Source of the DNA: an uncultured Gammaproteobacteria bacterium
GTDB taxonomy: Bacteria > Pseudomonadota > Gammaproteobacteria > GCA-2729495
Assembly (NCBI GenBank): GCA_947258805.1
Contig: CAMYJV010000003.1
Location: 1 to 49,558 of the forward strand
Length of the DNA stretch: 49,558 bases
Reading direction: 5' to 3'
In this document: positions 27,624-36,865 of the stretch, piece after piece
How positions within the stretch are numbered: the stretch's first letter is position 1
Layout: the number at the start of each line of letters is the position of its first letter
The notes under the pieces: model-generated
Database searches by the model: none
Told to the model about the DNA's origin: nothing
Seen by the model: only the letters and a program-made list of their open reading frames with translations
Program-made: the position numbers and the translations under genes

Positions 27624-29606
27624 TCACTCTTGCGACAGCAACGTCGTCACGTAGCTGAGGGCCTCCTTGGCGCTGTGCTGGTCGTAGCCGTATTCGTGGA
27701 CGAGCCGTTCCTGCACCGCGGAGATCTTCTGCTCGGCGTCCCCGTCCGGGCGGGCCGCTGACGTAACCAGCCGCAAGACGTCGCGCCGTTCTTCGAACAG
27801 GTATTGCTCGATGGCTTCGTGCAAACGGCTGTGGCTGTCCAGCGTGAATTTTTCACCGGCCTTGAAGGCCACCATGGCCTTGCGCACCACTTCCTGGCGG
27901 AACGACTCCTTGCCGGAATCAGAAATCTTGATCTTGTCTTCGACAGAACGCAGGAAACGCTCGTCCGCATCACGATCCTCGCCGGTTATCGGATCGGTGA
28001 GGGTGCGGTTATCCAGGGCGGCTTCCACCTCGTCGAGGTATTTCTCCAGCAGCTCCTGGGCTTCGTCTTCAAAAGAAGCAAACAGGGCCCGATGCACATC
28101 TTCCTTGACCCAGCGGTTGTAAAAGTCTTTCCGGGCGATCACCAGGAAGTCGACCCAGAGCTTCTTGTGAGCGCTGTCCATTCGCGCGTCGCTTTCGATG
28201 GAATCCTTCAGCGCCAGGAGCATCTCCATACTCGTCAGGCTGTCCGCGTCGCTGCGCGTAATGGCATTGGAGATGGAATTGATGACGAAGCGTGGGCTCA
28301 CGCCTGACAGGCCCTCGTCCGGGGACTCGGCATGCAATTTCGGCACGTCGGCGAGGGAGAAACCTTCGGCGTCTTCGCCGGCGAACAGCCGCAGCTTTTT
28401 CGACAGGTCGAGGCCTTCCCGCTCCGGCTTCTCGAGCCGCGTCAGGATGGCGAAGACCGCTGCGAGCTTCAGTACGTGGGGGTCCAGATGCACGTTACGG
28501 AAAGCCGGCGCATGGGACACCAGTTTCTTGTAGATACGTGCCTCGTCCGTAAAACAGAGCGTGTAAGGCACCCGGATAATTACCATGCGGTCGAGCAGCG
28601 CCTCGTTCTCCTTTTCCTGCAAGAACTTGTTGAACTCTGCAAGGTTTGTATGGGCGACGATCGTTTCGTCCAGGTGGATAAGAGGGAAGCGCGACACCTT
28701 GACGTTCTTTTCCTGAGTCAGCGTCAGCAACAGGTAGAGGAACTCCCGCTTCACCTTCAGGATCTCAATCATTTCCAGCATGCCGCGGCTGGCTGCGTAC
28801 ACGGCGCCGGACCAGGACCAGGCGCGAGGATCGCCTTCGTCACCAACCTCCGCGACTTTTGACAGATCTACTGAGCCCACCAGGTCGGCAATGTCGGCCG
28901 TGGTCGGGTCATGCGGGGCATAAGTACCGATACCGACGCGCGACGCTTCTGAAAGGAAGACGCGCTCGACGGGGAAGTTCATGAAGTCGCCTTTGAATTC
29001 GTCATCCAGCCGGGCCTGGCTGTGTGGACTCAGTTCGCCGACAACGTCGACCCCGTAGGTTTCGCGAAACTGGGCACGCATGCTTGCGGGAATCAGGTTC
29101 AACGGCGACTCGTGCAGCGGCGAACCTTGCAGTGCGTAAATGGCCCCTTCTTCCGTATGGCTGTATTCTTCGAGTGCGCGCTTGAGCAGAATGACCATCG
29201 AAGACTTGCCGCCGGACGGCGGGCCGAGCAGCAGCAACAGCCGGCGGCCGACATCGGAGCCGGCGCTGGCGCCCTTGAAATATTCAACGACCCGATCGAG
29301 AGGAGAATCGATGCCGTAGAGCTCGTCGACAAAGAGGTCTTTGGGAACCGGCAGCTTGCCGGCTTCGCTAACGGTGTGCAGGGTTCTGCGCTTTTCTTTC
29401 TGGTACCAGCACAACATGTCGTACATGTAGCGGTGACTGCTGCGCGTGTAGCAGCCCGGATTGGCCGGGAGAACGTTCTCGAGAAACTCGCCGAATGTGC
29501 CTCGCCATCGGGACGCCTTGTGAGTTGACGCAAATGTCGCCAAGTCACTGATAAAACTATCTGCCACCGTGGTGGCGGCGTGCTCCGATTGGGGTACGGT
29601 CAACAT
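27624..29606 (-). CDS. prkA: PrkA-family AAA protein / serine kinase (YeaG)
   Basis: About 660 residues. The N-terminal AAA part has a Walker A loop LLLLGPPSGGKSSM (about 135-150) and the C-terminal part is the PrkA kinase-like domain. In E. coli YeaG is a stationary-phase and nitrogen-stress protein; in Bacillus PrkA has been described both as a kinase and as an AAA protease. The longer frame begins at 29636, but the ATG at 29606 has AGGAGA seven bases before it and the start MLTVPQSEHAA. It is the first gene of the operon with yeaH (its stop overlaps the alternative yeaH start by four bases) and spoVR, and the 450-base gap upstream carries two palindromes that could control it. Confidence 0.95.
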   Translation of the reverse strand: MLTVPQSEHAATTVADSFISDLATFASTHKASRWRGTFGEFLENVLPANPGCYTRSSHRYMYDMLCWYQKEKRRTLHTVSEAGKLPVPKDLFVDELYGIDSPLDRVVEYFKGASAGSDVGRRLLLLLGPPSGGKSSMVILLKRALEEYSHTEEGAIYALQGSPLHESPLNLIPASMRAQFRETYGVDVVGELSPHSQARLDDEFKGDFMNFPVERVFLSEASRVGIGTYAPHDPTTADIADLVGSVDLSKVAEVGDEGDPRAWSWSGAVYAASRGMLEMIEILKVKREFLYLLLTLTQEKNVKVSRFPLIHLDETIVAHTNLAEFNKFLQEKENEALLDRMVIIRVPYTLCFTDEARIYKKLVSHAPAFRNVHLDPHVLKLAAVFAILTRLEKPEREGLDLSKKLRLFAGEDAEGFSLADVPKLHAESPDEGLSGVSPRFVINSISNAITRSDADSLTSMEMLLALKDSIESDARMDSAHKKLWVDFLVIARKDFYNRWVKEDVHRALFASFEDEAQELLEKYLDEVEAALDNRTLTDPITGEDRDADERFLRSVEDKIKISDSGKESFRQEVVRKAMVAFKAGEKFTLDSHSRLHEAIEQYLFEERRDVLRLVTSAARPDGDAEQKISAVQERLVHEYGYDQHSAKEALSYVTTLLSQE

Positions 29607-29739
29607 AGCTGCTCTCCTATGGCCTTCGGAGGTCACTCGTACCGATTGTTCTTGTTGTTAGTCTTTCGTCGAGTTCGCCCTCTGTCCTCCTTGAAAAATG
29701 TCTTTAGCGGTGGTCGCGGTGCTGGCTTCAAGCACGGAA

Positions 29740-29761
29740 TCAGGTTCTGCCTTTAACCTGA
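29740..29761. promoter_or_regulatory. Palindrome upstream of prkA, possible operator
   Basis: TCAGGTT (29740-29746) and AACCTGA (29755-29761) form a perfect seven-base inverted repeat with eight bases between. It lies eight bases from the CRP-type site and about 134 bases before the prkA start. The regulator that would bind is unknown. Confidence 0.45.
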
Positions 29762-29768
29762 CCCTTGC

Positions 29769-29784
29769 TGTGACCGCCATCACA
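29769..29784. promoter_or_regulatory. CRP/Vfr-type binding site upstream of prkA
   Basis: TGTGACCGCCATCACA matches the CRP consensus TGTGA-N6-TCACA exactly in both half-sites, and one more base pair (C before, G after) extends the symmetry. It lies in the 450-base gap 29607-30056 between prkA (start 29606) and the divergent aminopeptidase gene (start about 30057), 163 bases from the prkA start. A further half-site, CTGTGACCGC, follows at about 29849-29858. The rest of the gap shows no gene; I saw no clear sigma-70 promoter. A CRP or Vfr-like regulator would link the stress operon to cAMP, which is plausible but untested. Confidence 0.7.
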
Positions 29785-30056
29785 GTCTCAGTATCTTTTA
29801 TTACATAAGCCGCCCCTGCACAACCGCGATTCCGTCCGTATTTCTGGCTGTGACCGCTTCTTTACTGAAGGCCCCCGGCTGGCCATGTCGCAGTGCAACG
29901 ACCGCCAGTCGCCTGAATCTCCAGCGTTTCTGGGGCCTGCCGACTAATATGGCGGCGGCGTTGGGCTAAGCTTGTCTCGTTGGTGTGAAAAGATTCTCGT
30001 GTGCCGAGGATTACAAGGGTATTAACGATTATGTTGCCGCGACACGAGAAACGCCT

Positions 30057-32780
30057 GTGAAAATGATGCCCCGTTTAGTGCCGATGGCCTTGGCCCTGCT
30101 TATTTGCCTGCCGGTTGTCGCCGAGCCGGCCGAGCCTTTTCCGGCAGCCCCAACGGACTGGCCGCAGGCCAGGCTTCCCGCCGACGTCGTGCCCCGGGCT
30201 TATCGCCTGGACCTGACGATCGTCCCCGATCAGCCGGCCTTCAGCGGCCGGGTAGAGATCGACCTGAGCGTTGCGGTCCCGTTAACGGGTTTCTGGATCC
30301 ACGGCCGGGATCTGCGGGTGCTCGAACTGGCCGTCACGCCGGCGGGCGGCGAAGCTGTCGCTGGCACCTACACTGAAGTGGGCGCAGACGGCGTCGCATG
30401 GGTGGCCCTTGCCGATGAACTGGTGCCCGGCTCAGCCACCCTGAAAGTGGTCTACGACGCGGACTTCGACAGCGGTTTGTTCGGGCTCTACCGCGTAGAT
30501 GTGGGTGCGGACGCGTACGCGTTCACGCAGTTCGAAAGCACCTTCGCCCGCAAGGCTTTTCCGGGTTTCGATGAGCCAGTGCACAAGACACCGTTCTCGA
30601 TCAGCGTGACGACACGCGCGGCATACCGGGCATTGAGCAATACTCGCGTCATCGGCACCGAATCGCTGCCGGACGAGATGCATCGGCTTCGATACGCCAC
30701 GACGGAACCCTTGCCGACCTACCTGATCGCCTTTGCCGTGGGTCCGCTGGACGTTGTCGAATATGCGCCGGTGCCCGCAAACGAGTTTCGGGAGACCCCG
30801 TTGCCACTGCGCGGCGTGGCCGCACGCAACCAGGGCGAACGCCTGGAGTACGCGCTGGCAAATACGGCTGCGATTGTTAGCGATCTCGAGGGCTATTTCG
30901 GTCGGGCCTATCCTTTCGACAAGCTCGATATCGTAGCGGTCCCCGACTTTGCCGGCGGCGCGATGGAGAATGCGGGGCTGATCACCTATCGCGAGTCCCT
31001 GCTGTTGTTCGACGACACGTCACCGGTCAGTCAGCGACGTTACTTCGGTTTGATTCATGCCCATGAGCTGGGTCACCAGTGGTTCGGCAACCTCGTCACC
31101 ATGCCCTGGTGGGACGACATCTGGTTGAACGAGGCTTTTGCGTCCTGGATTCAGGCCAGGACGGCACAAAGCTGGCGGCCGGAGTTTCGTTATCGGCAGT
31201 CGGTGCAGTCGCAGGCACTGCGGGCGATGGCAGCCGATAGCCTGGTTAGCGCTCGCCAGATACGGGAGCCCGTGGAAAGCTATGACGAAATCGTCAGCGC
31301 GTTCGACGCCATTACCTATCAGAAGGGTGCAGCGGTGCTGCAGATGTTCGAGCGTTACCTGGGAGCCGACACTTTCCAGGCGGGTATCCAGGCCCACATG
31401 CGCCGATTCGAATTTGGCTCGGCGACCGTCTACGACCTGATGGATTCGCTGGAGTCCGCGGCCGGCCCGGGGATGGCGGTGCGCGAGCCCATTGAGTCAT
31501 TCCTTTTTCAGCCTGGTTTGCCCTATGTCGAGCTCAGCAGCCGTTGCTCGGATCGGGGTGTCGAACTGGAACTCGCGCAGACCCGCTATTTGCCCGCGGG
31601 TTCTGCCGGGAATCGCAACCTTGCCTGGCAGCTGCCGGTTTGCCTGGGCTTCAGTGTCGACGGTGGCAGACAGGAGCACTGCCTGTTGCTGAAAGCGCCG
31701 AAGCAGGCATTCTCGCTGCCCGATATGGCCTGTCCGGAATGGATCCTGCCGAACGCCGGCGGCGCCGGCTACTACCGCTGGCTGCTTCGGGGCGGCATGG
31801 AGACCCTCGCGCCCGTGTTCTTCGACGGGCTCGACGGCGGGGAGCGGCTCGCTTACGTGGACAGCATGATCGCGGGCGTCAATGCCGGGCAGTTGCCGCC
31901 GGGTGTGCTGCTGGATCAGCTGGCCACGATCGCCCGGGCGCCGGAACGCTATCCCGTGACGGCAGCGGTGACGGCTTACCAGCAAATGCTGGACGCCCTG
32001 GTTGATGCGGACCAGCGGCAGGCAGCCAACCGTTTTGGCATCGCTGCCTTCGGCCCGCGGCTGGAGGCAGTGCTGTCAGGCGACGGTGCCTTGTCGGCTT
32101 CTGATGCCACGCTGCTCAAGGCGACACTGACCGGGTTAATGGCGCTCTGGCTGGAGGACGCAGACACCCGCAAGCTATTGCGGGACGGCGCGTTTCGATT
32201 CGTTGGATATCCCGATGGTACGGCCCCGGATGCGGCGGCGCTGGATCCGGACCTGTTGCCAACAGCGCTGACGGTAGCGGTGCAGACCGGAGGCCGTGCG
32301 TTCACGGAATACCTGATCGCGTATATCCGTGACAGTGGCGATGCGCGGATACGCCAGGCGGCCGTCACGGCCCTGGCCTACGCGAGCCAACGGCAAAGCC
32401 TCGAACTGGCCAGGGCTTTCGCCCTCAGTGGCGACCTGCGTGGCAATGAATTTCAGACCTGGGCTGCGTTCCTCATGAATCCAGGCAGTCGCGCTGAGAA
32501 CTGGCCGTGGATCCAGTCGGCTTTGCCGGATTTCATGGCAGCCGCAACCCGGCGCGTCCGCCGGGAGTTACCGCTCTATCTCAGCCGCGGACTCTGCTCG
32601 CAGGAGGACGCCGACACTTTGCGGGCGTTGTTCGACGGCATCGCGGCTGACTACCCGGTGAGTCCCCGGCGGCTGAACCAGGCGGTGGAAACCGCGCAGC
32701 TTTGCGCGGCGTTACAGAAAGCCCAGGCGGGGCCCGTGAACGAGTATTTCGCCCGGTCTGGAAATCAGCCGGGGGGTTAG
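30057..32780 (+). CDS. M1 family metallo-aminopeptidase, exported
   Basis: About 907 residues; a zinc aminopeptidase of the M1 (gluzincin) group that removes N-terminal residues from peptides. The GAMEN exopeptidase motif is at 301-305 and the zinc site is HELGH at 336-340 with Glu359 in WLNEAFASW as third ligand; catalytic Glu337 is in place. A C-terminal ERAP1-like helical region follows. I prefer the GTG at 30057 (GAGAA about six bases upstream): it gives KMMPRLVPMALALLICLPVVAEP, a proper signal peptide. The ATG at 29985 would place 24 hydrophilic residues before it. It is therefore probably periplasmic or secreted, unlike cytosolic PepN. It is convergent with the receiver protein gene. 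Confidence 0.92.
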   Translation: MKMMPRLVPMALALLICLPVVAEPAEPFPAAPTDWPQARLPADVVPRAYRLDLTIVPDQPAFSGRVEIDLSVAVPLTGFWIHGRDLRVLELAVTPAGGEAVAGTYTEVGADGVAWVALADELVPGSATLKVVYDADFDSGLFGLYRVDVGADAYAFTQFESTFARKAFPGFDEPVHKTPFSISVTTRAAYRALSNTRVIGTESLPDEMHRLRYATTEPLPTYLIAFAVGPLDVVEYAPVPANEFRETPLPLRGVAARNQGERLEYALANTAAIVSDLEGYFGRAYPFDKLDIVAVPDFAGGAMENAGLITYRESLLLFDDTSPVSQRRYFGLIHAHELGHQWFGNLVTMPWWDDIWLNEAFASWIQARTAQSWRPEFRYRQSVQSQALRAMAADSLVSARQIREPVESYDEIVSAFDAITYQKGAAVLQMFERYLGADTFQAGIQAHMRRFEFGSATVYDLMDSLESAAGPGMAVREPIESFLFQPGLPYVELSSRCSDRGVELELAQTRYLPAGSAGNRNLAWQLPVCLGFSVDGGRQEHCLLLKAPKQAFSLPDMACPEWILPNAGGAGYYRWLLRGGMETLAPVFFDGLDGGERLAYVDSMIAGVNAGQLPPGVLLDQLATIARAPERYPVTAAVTAYQQMLDALVDADQRQAANRFGIAAFGPRLEAVLSGDGALSASDATLLKATLTGLMALWLEDADTRKLLRDGAFRFVGYPDGTAPDAAALDPDLLPTALTVAVQTGGRAFTEYLIAYIRDSGDARIRQAAVTALAYASQRQSLELARAFALSGDLRGNEFQTWAAFLMNPGSRAENWPWIQSALPDFMAAATRRVRRELPLYLSRGLCSQEDADTLRALFDGIAADYPVSPRRLNQAVETAQLCAALQKAQAGPVNEYFARSGNQPGG

Positions 32781-32815
32781 AACCTTTGCCACTTCGGCAG
32801 GCTGGCCTGCTGCGA

Positions 32816-34270
32816 TCAATCCGGGAGCAGGGCCACCTGCACCCGGTTGTTCTCCCTGGCGACGCGATTCCAGTCGCCGGCAAGCACCCCGGCCAATCCC
32901 GGCGGGTAGGCTGCAAGGGGCGCAGAAATTCCGAAAGCGTTGATCTCGACCCTGATCGGGTTCCGGGGATCGTTCTGCAGCGCCGCCACATAGTTGGCGA
33001 AACGCACCGACTGTTTCGCAGAAAGTCTCAAGGCGTCGTCGGCGTTCATCCCCAGGCGCTCGCAGTCCAGGATGGCCAGATCCGCCGGCGCCAGCATAAA
33101 GCCGCCCAGTCCGTCTGCGACCTGGCAGAACTCGCCAACGTGCGTATCAATTTGCACGAGGCCGGAAAAACCGATGGCGCGAAGCTGTGCAACCAGCCCG
33201 TCCAGCCAGTCTACGCGGTCGTCGCCCAGGGGGACTGCCCCCATCTCGAATCGGCCCGCCTGGTTAACGGTCCACTCCACCGCCGCCAGGAAGTCCAGGT
33301 AGCGGTCCCGACTGTCCGCGCTGGTGGTCCAGTCATTGTCGGCGCCGGCCCGGTCCCGGTCGGTTCGCTGCCACTCGAGCGCTGCGCTCAGCTCACTGTT
33401 GCGGGTAGTAGCGTCGCGCAGTTCGCGTCGCGTGTCCACTTGCAGCGCGAGCAGGGCGGCGGCGAGCAGGCCGAGCCCAACAACACCTGCAATTGACATG
33501 GCGCGGTGCGGTTCGGCTGCTGCTGCGGTGCCGGGAACCGCTGTGGGCTGTTCGGCTGTCGCATCGTCCGGTTCTGTCGGCCCGTCGGCCTGCGGCAGCC
33601 GGCGATCGGCCGGACCCTGCCGGCGATCGGCGGCTCCCTGCCGACGGTCCTGGACGTTGCCGCGGCGTTCAGCGCCGTTGTGACCGGGTTCGTCGAGCAG
33701 GCGGCGCATGCTGGTCTCGATATCCTGCTTCAAGCTCTCGCTGTGCTGCTGCAGCATCTCTGTCAGCCAGTCGTGCAGCTCGGACCAGTCGGCCACTTCT
33801 ATTTTCTCACTGACATCCGCGAGGGTTCGCTCACGGCGTCCCTCGGGTGCGGCGGTTTCACCTGTCGCCTCCGGCTCCGCCGCGTCTCCGTCAGGGCCAA
33901 TCAGGTGCAGTGACTGCAGTATTTCCGTGACTTCTACCGGCTTGATCTGCTTCGGCAGCACGCCCACCGCGCCCAATGCCCGCGCCTGGCCCACATACAG
34001 CTCGCCGGCCTGCGACGTATACATCATGATGGGAATCGTGGCGGTGGCCGGGTTGTCCTTGATGGCGCGGACTGCCTGGAAGCCGTCCATGCCGGGCATC
34101 ATATGATCCATGAAGATCACATCCGGACGCGCGGTGCTGAGATAGGCCAGAGCATCCTCGGCAGACTCCGAGGTTTCCACACGCAGCTGATGCGCAGCCA
34201 GGAGCTTGCGCAGCACCTGGCGCGCAGTCTTGGAATCATCGACGATCAGAGCGCACTTCTGTCCCGCCAA
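32816..34270 (-). CDS. Receiver domain – membrane helix – C-terminal OmpA-like protein
   Basis: A 484-residue protein of unusual make-up. Residues 1-125 are an intact CheY-like receiver (Asp11, Asp12, phospho-acceptor Asp55, Thr85, Lys107). A charged linker has three seven-residue repeats (DRRQGAA, DRRQGPA, DRRLPQA, about 208-228). One membrane helix lies at about 258-278, then a coiled-coil-like stretch (about 279-305). The last 150 residues hold a segment like an OmpA/MotB peptidoglycan-binding domain (ALRLSAKQSVRFANYVAALQ, then EINAFGISAPLAAYP), though divergent. The start is TTG at 34270, supported by GGGAGAG just upstream. It could pass phosphorylation state to an envelope process, or be held at the wall by its C-terminus. 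No histidine kinase gene is adjacent. Confidence 0.78.
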   Translation of the reverse strand: MAGQKCALIVDDSKTARQVLRKLLAAHQLRVETSESAEDALAYLSTARPDVIFMDHMMPGMDGFQAVRAIKDNPATATIPIMMYTSQAGELYVGQARALGAVGVLPKQIKPVEVTEILQSLHLIGPDGDAAEPEATGETAAPEGRRERTLADVSEKIEVADWSELHDWLTEMLQQHSESLKQDIETSMRRLLDEPGHNGAERRGNVQDRRQGAADRRQGPADRRLPQADGPTEPDDATAEQPTAVPGTAAAAEPHRAMSIAGVVGLGLLAAALLALQVDTRRELRDATTRNSELSAALEWQRTDRDRAGADNDWTTSADSRDRYLDFLAAVEWTVNQAGRFEMGAVPLGDDRVDWLDGLVAQLRAIGFSGLVQIDTHVGEFCQVADGLGGFMLAPADLAILDCERLGMNADDALRLSAKQSVRFANYVAALQNDPRNPIRVEINAFGISAPLAAYPPGLAGVLAGDWNRVARENNRVQVALLPD

Positions 34271-34400
34271 TGGAGCTCTCCCAGAACTGCTCGCGGACGG
34301 CCTGCACCCATTCTACGCTGTTGTTATGCAACGAAATCCGTGAACCAGCTATCGATTCGCGGATTGGTACAGGAATAAAGGCCGCCCGGCGACCGCGATT

Positions 34401-35543
34401 TCAGCCGGCCGCCTTCAGCTGGCCGCGTCCCGTGCCGGTCAGCAGCGGCACGGTCTTGTGCACCCAGTTCTTCGGATCTGCCTTGTGCGCGGGGCACGGG
34501 ATCACCCGAATATGCGTATCGGCCAGCGCCTGCCAGGCCGCCATGTCGATCATGCCGGCCTGTGCGCCGTAGTCCACGGTGATCTGGCGGACCTGGGCCA
34601 GGGTTCTGTCCGTATCGACCAGCAACTCCTCTGTCGGGGATGCAGCCTGCCGCGGGCGAGTCGTCTTCAGGACCGCGTAGTCCTCGTCCATGACCGTATC
34701 GCGGGTCATGTCCACGAGCATTTGGTGCTCGTCAGCCGTCGTGCCTCGCACCTTGCTGCCATCCCGCGCGACGCTTTCGTGCTTTGGCATCAGGATGATC
34801 ATGTGTATCTGCGTGTTGCGTTCGTCGACAGGCGTGACGTATGCGGTGACGATCTGCGGCGGATAATTCGGCTGGTAGTTCGTGTTGCGGGATACGCAGC
34901 CGACCACGTTATATTCCATCATCAAACCGGCGTTATCGCCGTGGTTGCCCTCGGCGTCCCAGGAGGCATGCCAGGCTTTCAGGTAGCGATCCGTCAGTTC
35001 GTGGTCGACGATCGTGACGCCCTTCGGCAGCCACTTGGCAAACTCGTGGATGTAATGCACGTGGCAGGGGTCGTTGTAGTTCTCCGCCATACGCATGTAG
35101 TTGATGTCCTTGTGGCGAGAAATCACACCCTGGTGCCAGTCGTCGGAATCCCACTCCGGCATGATGTCGGGCAATTCGGGCCGCTCGTCTTCGCCCAGGT
35201 CGCCGAGGAAGACGAATACCAGGGCGTATTTTTCCTGCACCGGGTAGGCGGGCACGCGGGCCCGCTTCGGCGGTTCCGTGGGTGTCCTGGTGCCCGCGGG
35301 GATCAGCGTGCAGCGGCCGGCGCCGTTGAACTGCCAGCCGTGCTGGGGGCACTCGATGCCGCCGTTCTTGCACTGGCCAATGGCCAGCGATGCACCGCGG
35401 TGCACGCAAATGTCGCTGAGGCAGTGAATCTTGCCAGTCTCGTCGCGGAACAGCACGAAGTCGGCGCCGAGCATACGGACTCTCGTCGGCTGGTCGCCGA
35501 TTTCGTCAGCGATGCCGGCCGCGTACCAGTTGTTAATGAACAT
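34401..35543 (-). CDS. Rieske non-haem iron oxygenase, alpha-type subunit
   Basis: A 380-residue ring-hydroxylating-type oxygenase. The Rieske [2Fe-2S] ligands are Cys46, His48 (CVHRG) and Cys65, His68 (CPQHGW). The mononuclear iron site follows as Asn155-x2-Asp158-x2-His161-x4-His166 (ENYNDPCHVHYIHEF), with a late acidic ligand likely in the region around 280-290. Such enzymes hydroxylate or demethylate aromatic and other ring substrates using electrons from a reductase, which is not encoded here. It has its own hairpin and a TATAAT hexamer upstream, so it may be transcribed separately from the neighbours. A GGGAG about ten bases before the ATG is the ribosome binding site. Confidence 0.92.
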   Translation of the reverse strand: MFINNWYAAGIADEIGDQPTRVRMLGADFVLFRDETGKIHCLSDICVHRGASLAIGQCKNGGIECPQHGWQFNGAGRCTLIPAGTRTPTEPPKRARVPAYPVQEKYALVFVFLGDLGEDERPELPDIMPEWDSDDWHQGVISRHKDINYMRMAENYNDPCHVHYIHEFAKWLPKGVTIVDHELTDRYLKAWHASWDAEGNHGDNAGLMMEYNVVGCVSRNTNYQPNYPPQIVTAYVTPVDERNTQIHMIILMPKHESVARDGSKVRGTTADEHQMLVDMTRDTVMDEDYAVLKTTRPRQAASPTEELLVDTDRTLAQVRQITVDYGAQAGMIDMAAWQALADTHIRVIPCPAHKADPKNWVHKTVPLLTGTGRGQLKAAG

Positions 35544-35599
35544 TGACGACTACTCCCGCGGTTGGCCAGGGCTGGGGCCCCGGTTCTATCTATCTGAAC

Positions 35600-35605
35600 A
35601 TTATA
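35600..35605 (-). promoter_or_regulatory. -10 hexamer upstream of the Rieske gene
   Basis: On the minus strand the hexamer TATAAT is exact at 35605 to 35600, about 57 bases before the Rieske start codon. No good -35 hexamer lies 16-18 bases upstream, so this may need an activator or be chance. Confidence 0.38.
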
Positions 35606-35615
35606 GAGAAACACC

Positions 35616-35648
35616 CCGGGCAAAGGGTCGCCAGCGGTTTTTGCCCGG
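35616..35648 (-). terminator. Hairpin after the FAD monooxygenase gene
   Basis: CCGGGCAAA (35616-35624) pairs exactly with TTTGCCCGG (35640-35648) across a 15-base loop. On the minus strand it begins 27 bases after the monooxygenase stop codon. The U-rich tail is short (GGTGTTTCTC), so termination may be weak. It separates the monooxygenase cluster from the Rieske gene. Confidence 0.42.
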
Positions 35649-35675
35649 TGCGCGGCCGGGTCGTTGCGCGGCGCG

Positions 35676-36845
35676 CTATACCGCGACGGTCAACGGATTG
35701 TAGTCGTACAACCCGAGCGACTCCGCGTTGCGGTGTGAATTGCGGTTCAGGCTGTCCGGGTCGCGAGAATAGATTCGGCGCGCGTTCACATGCGATTGCA
35801 GCATCACGAAGGTGCCCCGCTCGCGACGGGCATTTTCGTAGCGCGTCAGCGCTTCGGGCCAGTCGGCGGCGGCTGCTACCGCGCGCGCCAGCACCATGCC
35901 GTCCTCGATGGCCATTGCCGCGCCCTGGGCCAGGAACGGGGTCATCGGGTGGCTGGCGTCGCCAAGCAGGGTCGCCCGTCCCTTTGTCCACTGCGTCAGC
36001 GGCGGGCGATCGAATAAACCCCACTTGAAGCATTGGTCTGCAGGTACTGCCTGGAGTATTGCCTGTACTTCCGGAGCAAAATCGACAAACTCGGCGAGCA
36101 GTTCGGGTATCGCGGCGCGCTCCGACCAGCTTTCCGTCTCCCATTGCTCCCGACTGCTGAACGCAACAAAATTGTAGAGTTCACCGCGGCGGACCTTGTA
36201 ACGGGTAAAGGTGCGGCCGGGGCCCGCAAAGGCGACTGAATCCGGGTGCAGATAGGCGGCATCGAGTTTCGCGGTTGGCACCAGGCCGCGCCACGCGATG
36301 TAACCGGTGAAGCGCGGCTCATCTGCGCCCCACAGGTTGCGGCGCACTTCTGATCGAATGCCATCGGACCCGATCAGTATGTCGCCCGTCGCCTGCCGGC
36401 CGTTGGTGAAGCTCGCAGCGATGCCGCTCTCCGATTCCGCCAGCGCCATGAAGGCTGCGCCTACGTGTATGCATTCAGGATCATTGGCCGCCACGGCAGA
36501 GGCCAGCGCCGCGTGCAGGTCTGCCCGATGCACCTGGCAGTAGTTCGCGCCGTATTTTTGCCGGGGCAGATCTCCACGGTCGGTATCAACCAGTGTCTCG
36601 CCGGTCCGGTAGTGCTTGACTGCCCCGGACCGTGGGACGTGGCAAATATGCTCGACCAGTTCCGTGCCAAGCAGATGATTCAGGACGTGGCAGGCATTGG
36701 GTGTGATTGTTACGCCAGCCCCGATCTCGCCCAGCCGGGCGACCTGTTCGAACACCGACACCCGGCAGCCAGAGCGCTGCAAGGCCAGCGCGGCGGTCAG
36801 GCCTCCGATGCCGGCGCCAATGATCAGTGCATGCAGGTCGCGCAT
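35676..36845 (-). CDS. FAD-dependent monooxygenase, salicylate hydroxylase-like
   Basis: A 389-residue flavoprotein of the aromatic hydroxylase group. Three family motifs are present: the N-terminal GxGxxG of FAD binding (GAGIGGLTAALALQRSG), the Asp-Gly motif DILIGSDGIRSEVRRNL, and the second FAD motif ATLLGDASHPMTPFLAQGAA. It should hydroxylate an aromatic substrate with NAD(P)H and oxygen. The start at 36845 lies 20 bases after the stop of the sialidase-like gene, so it belongs to a leftward unit with the PD40 and sulfatase genes. The pairing with a Rieske oxygenase and a sulfatase suggests breakdown of a sulfated ring compound, but the substrate is not known. Confidence 0.92.
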   Translation of the reverse strand: MRDLHALIIGAGIGGLTAALALQRSGCRVSVFEQVARLGEIGAGVTITPNACHVLNHLLGTELVEHICHVPRSGAVKHYRTGETLVDTDRGDLPRQKYGANYCQVHRADLHAALASAVAANDPECIHVGAAFMALAESESGIAASFTNGRQATGDILIGSDGIRSEVRRNLWGADEPRFTGYIAWRGLVPTAKLDAAYLHPDSVAFAGPGRTFTRYKVRRGELYNFVAFSSREQWETESWSERAAIPELLAEFVDFAPEVQAILQAVPADQCFKWGLFDRPPLTQWTKGRATLLGDASHPMTPFLAQGAAMAIEDGMVLARAVAAAADWPEALTRYENARRERGTFVMLQSHVNARRIYSRDPDSLNRNSHRNAESLGLYDYNPLTVAV

Positions 36846-36865
36846 CGTGAACGAGTGTTTCGCTC

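Noticed and set aside
33598..33660. Tandem 21-base repeats
   Set aside because: They encode the DRRQGAA/DRRQGPA/DRRLPQA linker of the receiver protein and degrade at the third copy, so this is an internal protein repeat, not a mobile or CRISPR repeat.
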